Translations under genes and position numbers: made by a program | Notes under the pieces: model-generated | Databases searched by the model: none | What the model saw: the letters and a program-made list of their open reading frames with translations, nothing else | Told to the model about the DNA's origin: nothing | NCBI GenBank assembly: GCA_007129695.1 | Contig: SKVA01000377.1 | Coordinates: forward strand, 1 to 8,586 | Length of the DNA: 8,586 nt | Source: Spirochaetaceae bacterium | GTDB lineage: Bacteria; Spirochaetota; Spirochaetia; DSM-27196; SLST01 | Direction: 5' to 3' | Shown: positions 1 to 6,353 of the stretch, piece after piece | How positions within the stretch are numbered: the first letter of the stretch is position 1 | Layout of the letters: every line of letters starts with the position of its first letter

Positions 1-959
1 AGATCCCACCAGACGATCGCGTCGACCGACGGGCGGGAGAAGATCGCGCTGTAGTACGCCTCGACCCGCTCGGCCTGCTCGGCTTCGCCTTCGGGCGTGC
101 TCGGCCATTCGTCGATGTGGTAGTCGTTCAGATCGATGATCGACTTGGGTACTTCGTGGCCCGACAGGATCGTCGTTTCGGTGAAGTGGAGTGGCTTCCC
201 GAACCGCTCGAAGTGGGCGATCACGTCGAGCGTCCTGTCGATGCCGTGGTAGCCGTGGTGCTGGTGTGTCTGGAGGCCGATCACGTCGATCGGACATCCG
301 CGATCCAGGAGCTGCTCGATCAGCCGTTCGTACGCGGGCGACAGATCGAAGTCGTTGATCAGGAGCACCGCGTCGGGATTCGCTTCGCGAGCTGCCTGGA
401 AGCACCGCAGCGTGAGCTCTACCGCGCCGATGTGGTTTGCGATCCGTGTGACCGCGTTGTCGTACTTGTCGAAGACCGGCATGATGACGACTTCGTTGAT
501 GACGTCCCACATGTCGATCACGCCGCGGAACCGGCTCACGTCACGCCGGATCCGGTCGAGCTGCTTACCGAGGATCGTATCGTTGTCGTACTCCATGAGC
601 CAGTCGGCGCAGCTGGTATGCCAACACAGCGGGTGGCCCTTGGTGATCAGCCCGCGCTCGCGCGCCCAGCGCCCCGCGGCCAGGGTCTCGGCCTCCATCG
701 ACTCTCCCTCTTTGGGCTCGTACCTGCCCCAGTAGAACGGCAGCGTGCCGAAGTTCCACAGGCGCGTGACAAGCGACCGGTACGTGTCGAGCTCACCCGG
801 CTCCACTCCGCGGACGAGCCCGAAGATGTTCGATCCGAAGCCGAAGTCGTGCGCGACCTGGCTGACGGTTGCGGCGGAAGGCCCGCCCGCGGGCGGACCC
901 TTGATCGTGACCGTGAAGTCGTGGAACCGGTTGTGCCTGATGTCGTCTGAGATGCTCAT
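1..959 (-). CDS. GH10 family glycoside hydrolase (endo-1,4-beta-xylanase-like), cytoplasmic, C-terminus cut by window edge
   Basis: Predicted retaining endo-beta-xylanase acting on imported xylo-oligosaccharides. The frame is open from an ATG at 959 to the window edge (319 full codons), near the usual GH10 catalytic-domain length, so little is missing. GH10 marks visible in order: GHPLCWH (residues 108-114, family form GHTLVWH), WDVINE (151-156, Glu156 as acid/base), GLQTHQHH (228-235, active-site His232), HFTETTI (258-264, Glu261 as nucleophile) and the C-terminal VWWD near the edge. The N-terminus (about residues 13-45) reads like the short beta lead-in found in a divergent GH10 group. There is no signal peptide, so a cytoplasmic location is inferred. 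A Shine-Dalgarno AGGAGAGA (964-971) supports the start. It lies 74 bases after the permease gene, as the last visible gene of the transport operon. The nucleophile motif TETT differs from the usual TELD, so the exact substrate is uncertain. Family assignment is firm. Confidence 0.9.
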   Translation of the reverse strand, partial: MSISDDIRHNRFHDFTVTIKGPPAGGPSAATVSQVAHDFGFGSNIFGLVRGVEPGELDTYRSLVTRLWNFGTLPFYWGRYEPKEGESMEAETLAAGRWARERGLITKGHPLCWHTSCADWLMEYDNDTILGKQLDRIRRDVSRFRGVIDMWDVINEVVIMPVFDKYDNAVTRIANHIGAVELTLRCFQAAREANPDAVLLINDFDLSPAYERLIEQLLDRGCPIDVIGLQTHQHHGYHGIDRTLDVIAHFERFGKPLHFTETTILSGHEVPKSIIDLNDYHIDEWPSTPEGEAEQAERVEAYYSAIFSRPSVDAIVWWD

Positions 960-989
960 CTGTTCTCTCCTGATCGTAGTCTATCGCAG

Positions 990-1012
990 CCCGGCGCGCG
1001 GGCCGCGCCGGG
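990..1012 (-). other. All-G/C hairpin between permease and GH10 genes
   Basis: Arms 990-998 and 1004-1012 (CCCGGCGCG and its exact reverse complement) form a perfect 9-bp stem with a 5-base loop. On the minus-strand transcript it follows the YtcP-type permease stop and precedes the GH10 ribosome binding site by about 20 bases. No U-tract follows, so it is not a standard intrinsic terminator. An mRNA-processing or stability element, or partial attenuation, is possible. The rest of this 74-base gap shows no convincing promoter. Confidence 0.5.
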
Positions 1013-1033
1013 GATACCGAACCAGTTCCGCGG

Positions 1034-1933
1034 TCAGCCCTTCACGCCACCGATCGTGAGTCCGTGCACGAAGTAGCGCTGCAGGAACGGGTAGACCATG
1101 ATGATCGGCAGGCTCACGATGATCGTCATCGCGGCGCGAATCGACTTGGGCGTCACCTGGCTTCCGGCCTGGTCGAGCGCGCGGGTGAACGCGTCGGCCA
1201 TGCTGGTGCCGCTCATCGCTGCGTTCGCGCTCGCGAGGCGTTTCATGAGCTCGTACTGGAGCGTCGTCAGGTTCACGCGCGACGAGTTGTAGATGAAGGT
1301 GTCCCACCAGTAGTTCCACTGCCAGACCGACGTGAACAGGACGATCGTCGCGAGGACCGGCACGCACAACGGCAGGATGATCCGGATGAAGATCCAGAAG
1401 TCGTTCGCACCTTCGATCTTCGCCGATTCGATGAAGCTGTCGGAGATCCCGCGGATGTACGTGCGAATGATCAGCATGTTGAACGCGGTTGTGAGGCCCG
1501 GGAGCCAGTAGACGTGGAAGCTGTTGACCATGCCGAGCGACCGGTAGAGGAAGTAGGTCGGGATCAGCCCGCCGTCGATGTACATCGTGATCACGTAGAT
1601 GATCGCGATCGGGATCCGGAACACGTACTCGCGGCGGCTCAGCGTGTACGCGACCATCGCGGTCGCGAAGGTCTGCAAGATCGCCGACACGACGGTGCGC
1701 GCGACCGAGTTGCGCGCGGCGACCACCATGTTCTGCCCCGACAACGCGTCCTGGTAGCTCACGATCGAAAACTGTCGCGGCCACACCGTGATGCCGCCGC
1801 GGATCGTGTCCATCGGTTCGTTCAGCGATACCGCGAGCACGTTGATGAACGGGTAGAGCGTCACAACGACCAGGCCGATCAGGAAGAGCACCTTGAGCGC
1901 ATCGAATACTACGTCTTCGCGTGTTGCTTTCAT
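1034..1933 (-). CDS. Carbohydrate ABC transporter permease, YtcP/LplC type (CUT1, MalG-like)
   Basis: Inner-membrane permease, 299 residues, the usual size for this family. Hydrophobic segments appear at about residues 11-34, 70-98, 107-130, 140-158, 185-205 and 267-285. The cytoplasmic EAA loop that docks the ATPase is at 169-188 (ESAKIEGANDFWIFIRIILP), with the conserved Gly in EGAND. The C-terminus ends GLTIGGVKG, the hallmark tail of YtcP/LplC-type permeases. The start ATG at 1933 is preceded by GGGGGAGCGG, a Shine-Dalgarno overlapping the TAG stop of the upstream permease; the two genes are only 9 bases apart, so co-translation is likely. It should pair with that LplB-type protein to form the channel. 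Substrate is inferred from the neighbouring binding protein and GH10 enzyme, not from this sequence. Confidence 0.93.
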   Translation of the reverse strand: MKATREDVVFDALKVLFLIGLVVVTLYPFINVLAVSLNEPMDTIRGGITVWPRQFSIVSYQDALSGQNMVVAARNSVARTVVSAILQTFATAMVAYTLSRREYVFRIPIAIIYVITMYIDGGLIPTYFLYRSLGMVNSFHVYWLPGLTTAFNMLIIRTYIRGISDSFIESAKIEGANDFWIFIRIILPLCVPVLATIVLFTSVWQWNYWWDTFIYNSSRVNLTTLQYELMKRLASANAAMSGTSMADAFTRALDQAGSQVTPKSIRAAMTIIVSLPIIMVYPFLQRYFVHGLTIGGVKG

Positions 1934-1942
1934 CCGCTCCCC

Positions 1943-2914
1943 CTACATCAGGGTCTCTTGACCCAGCCGCTTCGCGACCGTGTTCGCGCCGATGATCAGC
2001 ACGATGCTCACGACGCTGCGGAAGATTCCCGCCGCCGCCGCGAACGAATAGCGCTGCAGCTGAAGACCGTATCGTAGCACGTAGATAGTGAAGACCTCCG
2101 AGTAGTCCATAACGAGGCTGTTCTGTAACAGATACTGCTGTTCGAACCCCGCCTCCATGAGCTGGCCGATGTTCAGGATCAGCAGGATCACGAAGACCGG
2201 TTTGATCCCGGGGAGCGTGATGTGCCAGATACGCTGCAGCCGTCCGGCGCCGTCTATATCCGCCGCCTCATAGAGTTGAGGGTCGATGCTGGTCATCGCG
2301 GCCAGGTAGATGATCGCGCCGAACCCGGCAGTCTTCCAGACGTGCGACCACCCGATGATCCACCAGAACAGGTCGGGCCTGCCCATCCAGAGTACCCGCT
2401 CCTGCATCAGCCCCAGGCCGACGAGCATGTCGTTCACAACGCCGCGCGGGCCGAGCACCTCCAGTACCAGGTTTGCGGCGACGACCCACGAGATGAAGTG
2501 CGGCAGATAGCTGATCGTCTGCACGGTACGCTTGAACGGACGGTTGCGCGTTTCGTTGATCAGGATCGCGACGAGTATCGCGAAAAACGTTCCCATGACC
2601 AGCTTGATGCTTGCCATCGCGAGCGTGTTTCGCAGTACCCGGTAGAACGTCGCGTCGGCGAAGAGCGTCTGGAACTGCAGCAGCCCAACCCACTCCTGGT
2701 CCATGAAGCCGCGCCCGGGCCGGTACCGCTGGAACGCCATGACCCAGCCGAAGATAGGGCCGTAGCGGAAGACCAGCAGGTGGACCAGAAACGGGATGCT
2801 CATGAGCATCAGCACTCCCTGATTACGGAAGATCGTCGACCAGTTGCGACGGCCGAGCGTGGCCGGTGCAAGCGCGTCGTGCTGTGCGGAGAAGGTTGAT
2901 TCGGTCGGGTTCAT
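1943..2914 (-). CDS. lplB: Carbohydrate ABC transporter permease, LplB type (CUT1, MalF-like)
   Basis: Inner-membrane permease, 323 residues, partner of the downstream YtcP-type protein. A polar N-terminus of about 30 residues precedes six hydrophobic segments at about 33-58, 97-119, 132-154, 182-207, 237-253 and 291-313. The EAA loop lies at 216-235 (EAADIDGAGRLQRIWHITLP), nearly the textbook LplB form. Other family features are the early PFLVHLLVFRYGPIFGW and SYLPHFISWVV stretches. The ATG at 2914 has a strong AGGAGG (2919-2924), only 4 bases from the start codon. The gene follows the binding-protein gene by 79 bases, and that gap is largely filled by a strong hairpin. The symbol reflects family resemblance only; the cargo here is probably xylan-derived oligosaccharide rather than anything lipoprotein-related. 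Confidence 0.93.
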   Translation of the reverse strand: MNPTESTFSAQHDALAPATLGRRNWSTIFRNQGVLMLMSIPFLVHLLVFRYGPIFGWVMAFQRYRPGRGFMDQEWVGLLQFQTLFADATFYRVLRNTLAMASIKLVMGTFFAILVAILINETRNRPFKRTVQTISYLPHFISWVVAANLVLEVLGPRGVVNDMLVGLGLMQERVLWMGRPDLFWWIIGWSHVWKTAGFGAIIYLAAMTSIDPQLYEAADIDGAGRLQRIWHITLPGIKPVFVILLILNIGQLMEAGFEQQYLLQNSLVMDYSEVFTIYVLRYGLQLQRYSFAAAAGIFRSVVSIVLIIGANTVAKRLGQETLM

Positions 2915-2927
2915 GTTGCCTCCTGAG

Positions 2928-2956
2928 AGAAGGCGGGGCTCAACGCCCCGCCTTCT
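2928..2956 (-). other. Perfect 12-bp GC-rich intercistronic hairpin beside the LplB Shine-Dalgarno
   Basis: Arms 2928-2939 and 2945-2956 are exact reverse complements (AGAAGGCGGGGC on either strand), with a 5-base loop. In the minus-strand transcript the stem begins 37 bases after the binding-protein stop and ends 3 bases before the AGGAGG of the permease gene. The bases after the stem are CTCAGG, not a U-run, so a strict intrinsic terminator is not supported. Its place between a binding-protein gene and its permeases matches known mRNA-stabilising or partial-termination stems that raise binding-protein yield over permease yield (the malE-malF arrangement); that role is inferred. Confidence 0.7.
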
Positions 2957-2993
2957 TGTACGAACTGTTCAGGAATCAGATCCTGCACCGGCC

Positions 2994-4658
2994 TCAATAA
3001 CCGCCGGCTGCTTCGACGCGACGGTCGATCTCTCGCTGGAGGAACGCGGTGTGCGCGTCACGGTCGCGCTGCGGAATCTGGTTGATCTCCGCGACGAACT
3101 CGTTCCAGATCCGGTCGTACTGTCCCCGTGGTGCCATGATCAGCTGCGGGATGTACCGGCGGCGGATGTCGCCGATCCTCGTGCCGGTGATCGACTCGGG
3201 GCTGTCGGGCGGCATCGTGATCGTCCACGCCGGGAAGTAGGTCGACCGGCGCATGTCGGGCTGCGGGTGACGGTCCTGGAAGATCTGCGCGAACGTGTCC
3301 ACGCCGTAGCCTTCGAGTACCTCTATCTGCTGAGGGCGCAACGCAGCCTGGAACACGCTCGGTTGCGTGGCCGGCTCGATGTTATTGATGCCGTCGGGAA
3401 AGAGCGAACCGCCATCGAGTCGGATGAAGTTGACCCAGTAGTCGGCACCGTACGTGGTCCTGACCCAGTCCTGGTCGCGCCACTGCGCAACCTGTTCGGG
3501 GGTGCGGTAGAAGAGTCCATTGGCGTCGACCATGTAGTCGATCCCTTCGCGGCCCCACGAGCGCATCTTGAGCGTGTCCCACTTCGCGAGGAAGTTGAAG
3601 TACTCCATGAGCCCTTCGGGATCGCGCGCCTGCGTGCTGATTGTGATTCCTTCCGACACCTGCGGCTGCGGCGGGTTCATGATCTCAGGATCGTACCCTT
3701 CCATCGCGAGCGGCAACGCGACCCACCAGCGGTCCTGGTTCTGGTCCAGAAGGAGGTTCTGCACCGTACCAAACTGCCAGTCCTGGTCGTAGAACGCGAG
3801 GATGTTGCCGCCCGACAGCTTTGCCAGGTACTGGTCGTAGTCCATCACGAACGACTCGGTGTCGTAGAGCCCTTCCAGGTGCATCTTGTTGTAGAGCTTG
3901 TAGATCCGGTACGACTCTTCCTGGTCGTAGAACGCGCGCGCCTTCCACCGACCGTCGACCCAGTCGACCGAGACCGCCGCGTCGTTCGGGTGACCGCTGA
4001 GGATCGTCGGCGCGTTGAAGACCGGGAACTCACGCCACGTCCAGAAGAGGCCCGTCCACGCGTAGGTCTTGTTCCCGTCGATCGTCGGGTGCGCCTTCGC
4101 GTACTCGATCAGCATGTCGACCATCTCTTCCAGCGTGTTCGGAAGCGGGTAGTCGAAGTAGTCAAGCACAGCCTTCTGCACCCAGACGCCGTGGCCGGGG
4201 TTCGGCGTGCGGTACTCGTCGCCGTACGGCATGACCTGCGGGAACCAGTAGATGTTGCCGTCGGGCTGACGGAACATCTCCATCCGGTCGCCGTAGATCT
4301 CCTTGAGGTTCGGGCCGTGGCTTTCGATCAGGTTGTTGAGCGGAATCGCGGCTCCTGCGGCGAGCAGGATCTGCGTGTAGTTCCGCGGATGGATCGCGTC
4401 GGGGTAGTCGCCCGATGCGGCGATGAGTCCAACCTTCTGCTGGAGGTCTCCAACGTTGAACTCCCAGTTGATCCGGACGCCCGTCTGCTCTTCGAGCCAG
4501 TCGCCGAAGATCGTTCCTCCGGTCGGGTAATCCGCCTTTTCGTAGCCCAGGAAAATGTCGTACTCCCTGAGGCCGGTCGTGGCCCGTTGTCCCGCTCCTC
4601 CAGCGAAGGCGGGGACAACGAGCGCGACGATGAAGATCAGCACAAATAGCTTCTTCAT
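2994..4658 (-). CDS. Extracytoplasmic oligosaccharide-binding protein, LplA-like (ABC transporter)
   Basis: Binds sugar outside the inner membrane and hands it to the two downstream permeases. The start is placed at the ATG at 4658, giving 554 residues. It opens with MKKLFVLIFIVALVVPAFA, a clean signal peptide, and has AAGGAG six bases upstream. The open frame extends 21 codons further to an ATG at 4721, but that would bury the signal peptide. Predicted cleavage is after Ala19 (AFA, then GG). No lipobox Cys exists, so the protein is probably soluble in a periplasm, unlike Firmicute LplA lipoproteins. Length is typical of the large LplA-type binding proteins. The mature chain is rich in Trp and Tyr (for example WTGLFWTWREF and YDQDWQF), fitting stacking against sugar rings. 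It lies 87 bases after the response regulator gene. Ligand class is inferred from the GH10 neighbour. Confidence 0.9.
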   Translation of the reverse strand: MKKLFVLIFIVALVVPAFAGGAGQRATTGLREYDIFLGYEKADYPTGGTIFGDWLEEQTGVRINWEFNVGDLQQKVGLIAASGDYPDAIHPRNYTQILLAAGAAIPLNNLIESHGPNLKEIYGDRMEMFRQPDGNIYWFPQVMPYGDEYRTPNPGHGVWVQKAVLDYFDYPLPNTLEEMVDMLIEYAKAHPTIDGNKTYAWTGLFWTWREFPVFNAPTILSGHPNDAAVSVDWVDGRWKARAFYDQEESYRIYKLYNKMHLEGLYDTESFVMDYDQYLAKLSGGNILAFYDQDWQFGTVQNLLLDQNQDRWWVALPLAMEGYDPEIMNPPQPQVSEGITISTQARDPEGLMEYFNFLAKWDTLKMRSWGREGIDYMVDANGLFYRTPEQVAQWRDQDWVRTTYGADYWVNFIRLDGGSLFPDGINNIEPATQPSVFQAALRPQQIEVLEGYGVDTFAQIFQDRHPQPDMRRSTYFPAWTITMPPDSPESITGTRIGDIRRRYIPQLIMAPRGQYDRIWNEFVAEINQIPQRDRDAHTAFLQREIDRRVEAAGGY

Positions 4659-4664
4659 ACGCAA

Positions 4665-4670
4665 CTCCTT
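4665..4670 (-). promoter_or_regulatory. Shine-Dalgarno that fixes the binding-protein start
   Basis: AAGGAG on the minus strand, six bases before the ATG at 4658. It decides for this start over the in-frame upstream ATG at 4721, and the resulting protein begins exactly with a signal peptide. Confidence 0.85.
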
Positions 4671-4672
4671 GT

Positions 4673-4730
4673 ATGGTCTGCCTCCAGCGTACCACCGACC
4701 GTCAGGAGCGCAACCGGACAATCTCCAGCG
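4673..4730 (-). promoter_or_regulatory. Candidate operator: three CGCT boxes at 20- and 21-base spacing
   Basis: On the minus strand CGCT begins at 4730, 4710 and 4689, so the boxes recur on the same helix face about every two turns. The outer two share the longer form CGCTGGAG-N5-CC, 41 bases apart. All three copies also agree at G8, G12 and C14. Spacing of about 21 bases suits direct half-sites of dimeric AraC-type regulators such as the response regulator encoded just upstream. The last box lies close to the start codon and no good -35/-10 pair is visible. The nearest candidate, TGG-TACGCT, overlaps box 3, so whether the site would activate or repress is unclear. Confidence 0.4.
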
Positions 4731-4745
4731 CTTCTCCGGGGAAAT

Positions 4746-6353
4746 CTAGGATTCGATGCCGCTGTCGCGGGGCTGCGCGACGCCGGCCCGGTACGCGGCG
4801 GGGGTCGTGTCGGTTTCCCGGCGGAATTGTTCTACGAAGAAGTCGGGATCGTGGTAGCCGACCGCCGCGCCGATCTCCGGGACCCGGAGGCTGGTGCTCT
4901 CCAGCAACCGGCGCGCCTCCGCGATCCGTGCCTGTCGCAGGTAGCACTTGAAGCTGCTTCCCGTCACCTTCTTGAACATCTGACCCAGATAGACCGCGTT
5001 CATGCCGAACTCGTCGGCCAGGTCCGCGAGTGACAGCTGGTCGGCGAACGCGCGGTCGACCCGGCGCTTGACCAGCCTGACGACCGAATGCCGGCCGAGC
5101 CTTCGCAGCTCTTCGACCTGCACGACCATCGCGTCGATCGCCGCGTCTATCACGCGCCGGATCTCCGAAACCGGACGCAGCTCGATCTGTTCGGGCAGCC
5201 GGCCGATCGCGCCGAGCTCAGGCCCGACCGTCCCGTCGAGTTCCCATATCAGCCGGTTGAGCTTCGCCTGCAGCGCGTAGAGCCAGTTCCGCAGCGCCGC
5301 CGTCGACGTCGCTCCCTCCGTCAGCGTGTCACACACCGATCCGAGCGCAGCGCGCGCCGCTGCGGCATCGAGCCGCTCGATCGCGTCGACGATCGTGTCG
5401 ACCGGATCGCCCGGGATCCGACCCGTCGCGTCTCCATTGTCCGATGCCTGGTGTCCCGCGACGTGAAATCCGGGGCGTCCCATCAGGTAGCGCGACTCCG
5501 TCGCAACACGAACGCTGTTGCGCGAACGCCACGCGTCGTTGGCGCCGACAACCGGTATCCCGGCGACCATCGCGATCGGTTGGTCGAGCAACTCGGTGAG
5601 CCTATGGTAGAGCCCTTTGACGCGGAGGAGACCCCCGTCGCGTTCGCAGTCGGATCCGATGCGCGTGAGCAGGCAGCCGATCGCCAGGTCGGTCTCCTGG
5701 AAGGCGCGCGACGCAGAGGCCGCGTACGCCGTTTCGCGCAGCGCGCCGCTGAGCGCGACTGGCGACCACGCGTCGGGCGCGACGCCGACCGGGACGACCG
5801 CCGCGTAGAACAGCCGTTCGTCCCGGTCGATCGCAAGCAGCCTGCACGCCGCGACCACGGTCTCTTCGGTCGGTTGCGACAGCACCAGGCGCCGCGCGAC
5901 GCTTCGGACGACCAGCGGATCGTGCGTCGCGTCGTCGGACCCGCCGTCATGCCCGCGCTGCCCCGACCGGCGCGCGCCGCGGTCGCGCACCGCGACCAGC
6001 AGCCTTCCGAGCTCGTCCTCATCGATCGGTTTGAGCAGGTAGTCCTGGACTCCGTAGCGCAGCGCGGTCCGCGCGTACTCGAACTCATCGTATCCGGTGA
6101 CCAGGATGATCGCCGGTGCGTACCCGGCAATTTCGCGAACTCGACGGATGAGTTCGAGCCCGTCCACGCCCGGCATCCTGATGTCGGTCACGATGATGTC
6201 GGGGCGGTCGCGTTCGATGAACTCGAGTGCCTCCGCGCCGTCGAGCGCAGAGCCCGCGTGCGTGCACCCGTACTCCCGCCAGTCGATGATCGCGTCGAGC
6301 CCCGCGTGAATATGCGGTTCGTCGTCGACCGTGAGCACCGACAGTCGGCTCAT
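4746..6353 (-). CDS. YesN-type response regulator (receiver plus AraC DNA-binding domain)
   Basis: Cytoplasmic transcription regulator, 535 residues, typical for YesN-like proteins. The receiver domain spans about 1-125: acidic pair Asp10-Asp11 in TVDDE, phosphoacceptor Asp57 in VTDIRMPGVDG, Thr86 in VTGYDEF and Lys108 in LLKPI, all intact. A variable middle region (about 130-420) follows. The AraC domain is at about 425-523, with two helix-turn-helix units: SLADLADEFGMNAVYLGQMF and the stretch 490-523 (VPEIGAAVGYHDPDFFVEQF, then the TTPAAYR signature). Its ATG overlaps the kinase stop as ATGA, so the pair should be translationally coupled and cognate. The downstream neighbour is the binding-protein gene, whose promoter is the likely target. 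This mirrors XynC/XynD- and YesM/YesN-like systems controlling xylan-oligosaccharide transporters. The ligand that triggers it is not shown by the sequence. Confidence 0.93.
   Translation of the reverse strand: MSRLSVLTVDDEPHIHAGLDAIIDWREYGCTHAGSALDGAEALEFIERDRPDIIVTDIRMPGVDGLELIRRVREIAGYAPAIILVTGYDEFEYARTALRYGVQDYLLKPIDEDELGRLLVAVRDRGARRSGQRGHDGGSDDATHDPLVVRSVARRLVLSQPTEETVVAACRLLAIDRDERLFYAAVVPVGVAPDAWSPVALSGALRETAYAASASRAFQETDLAIGCLLTRIGSDCERDGGLLRVKGLYHRLTELLDQPIAMVAGIPVVGANDAWRSRNSVRVATESRYLMGRPGFHVAGHQASDNGDATGRIPGDPVDTIVDAIERLDAAAARAALGSVCDTLTEGATSTAALRNWLYALQAKLNRLIWELDGTVGPELGAIGRLPEQIELRPVSEIRRVIDAAIDAMVVQVEELRRLGRHSVVRLVKRRVDRAFADQLSLADLADEFGMNAVYLGQMFKKVTGSSFKCYLRQARIAEARRLLESTSLRVPEIGAAVGYHDPDFFVEQFRRETDTTPAAYRAGVAQPRDSGIES

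Noticed and set aside
117..950. 277-codon plus-strand frame at the left end
   Set aside because: The minus-strand reading of this stretch gives GH10 catalytic motifs; the plus-strand reading gives none.
2928..2956. Classical intrinsic terminator after the binding-protein gene
   Set aside because: The stem is strong but no U-run follows on the minus strand, and the permeases downstream must be expressed with the binding protein.
2844..4649. 601-codon open frame on the plus strand opposite the binding-protein gene
   Set aside because: Its Arg/Val/Asp/His-rich translation has no recognisable domain and exactly shadows a well-supported gene; long antisense frames are expected from GC-biased codon use.
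4656..4721. Longer binding-protein start at 4721
   Set aside because: It would put 21 residues ahead of an otherwise perfect signal peptide and ignore the AAGGAG six bases before the ATG at 4658.
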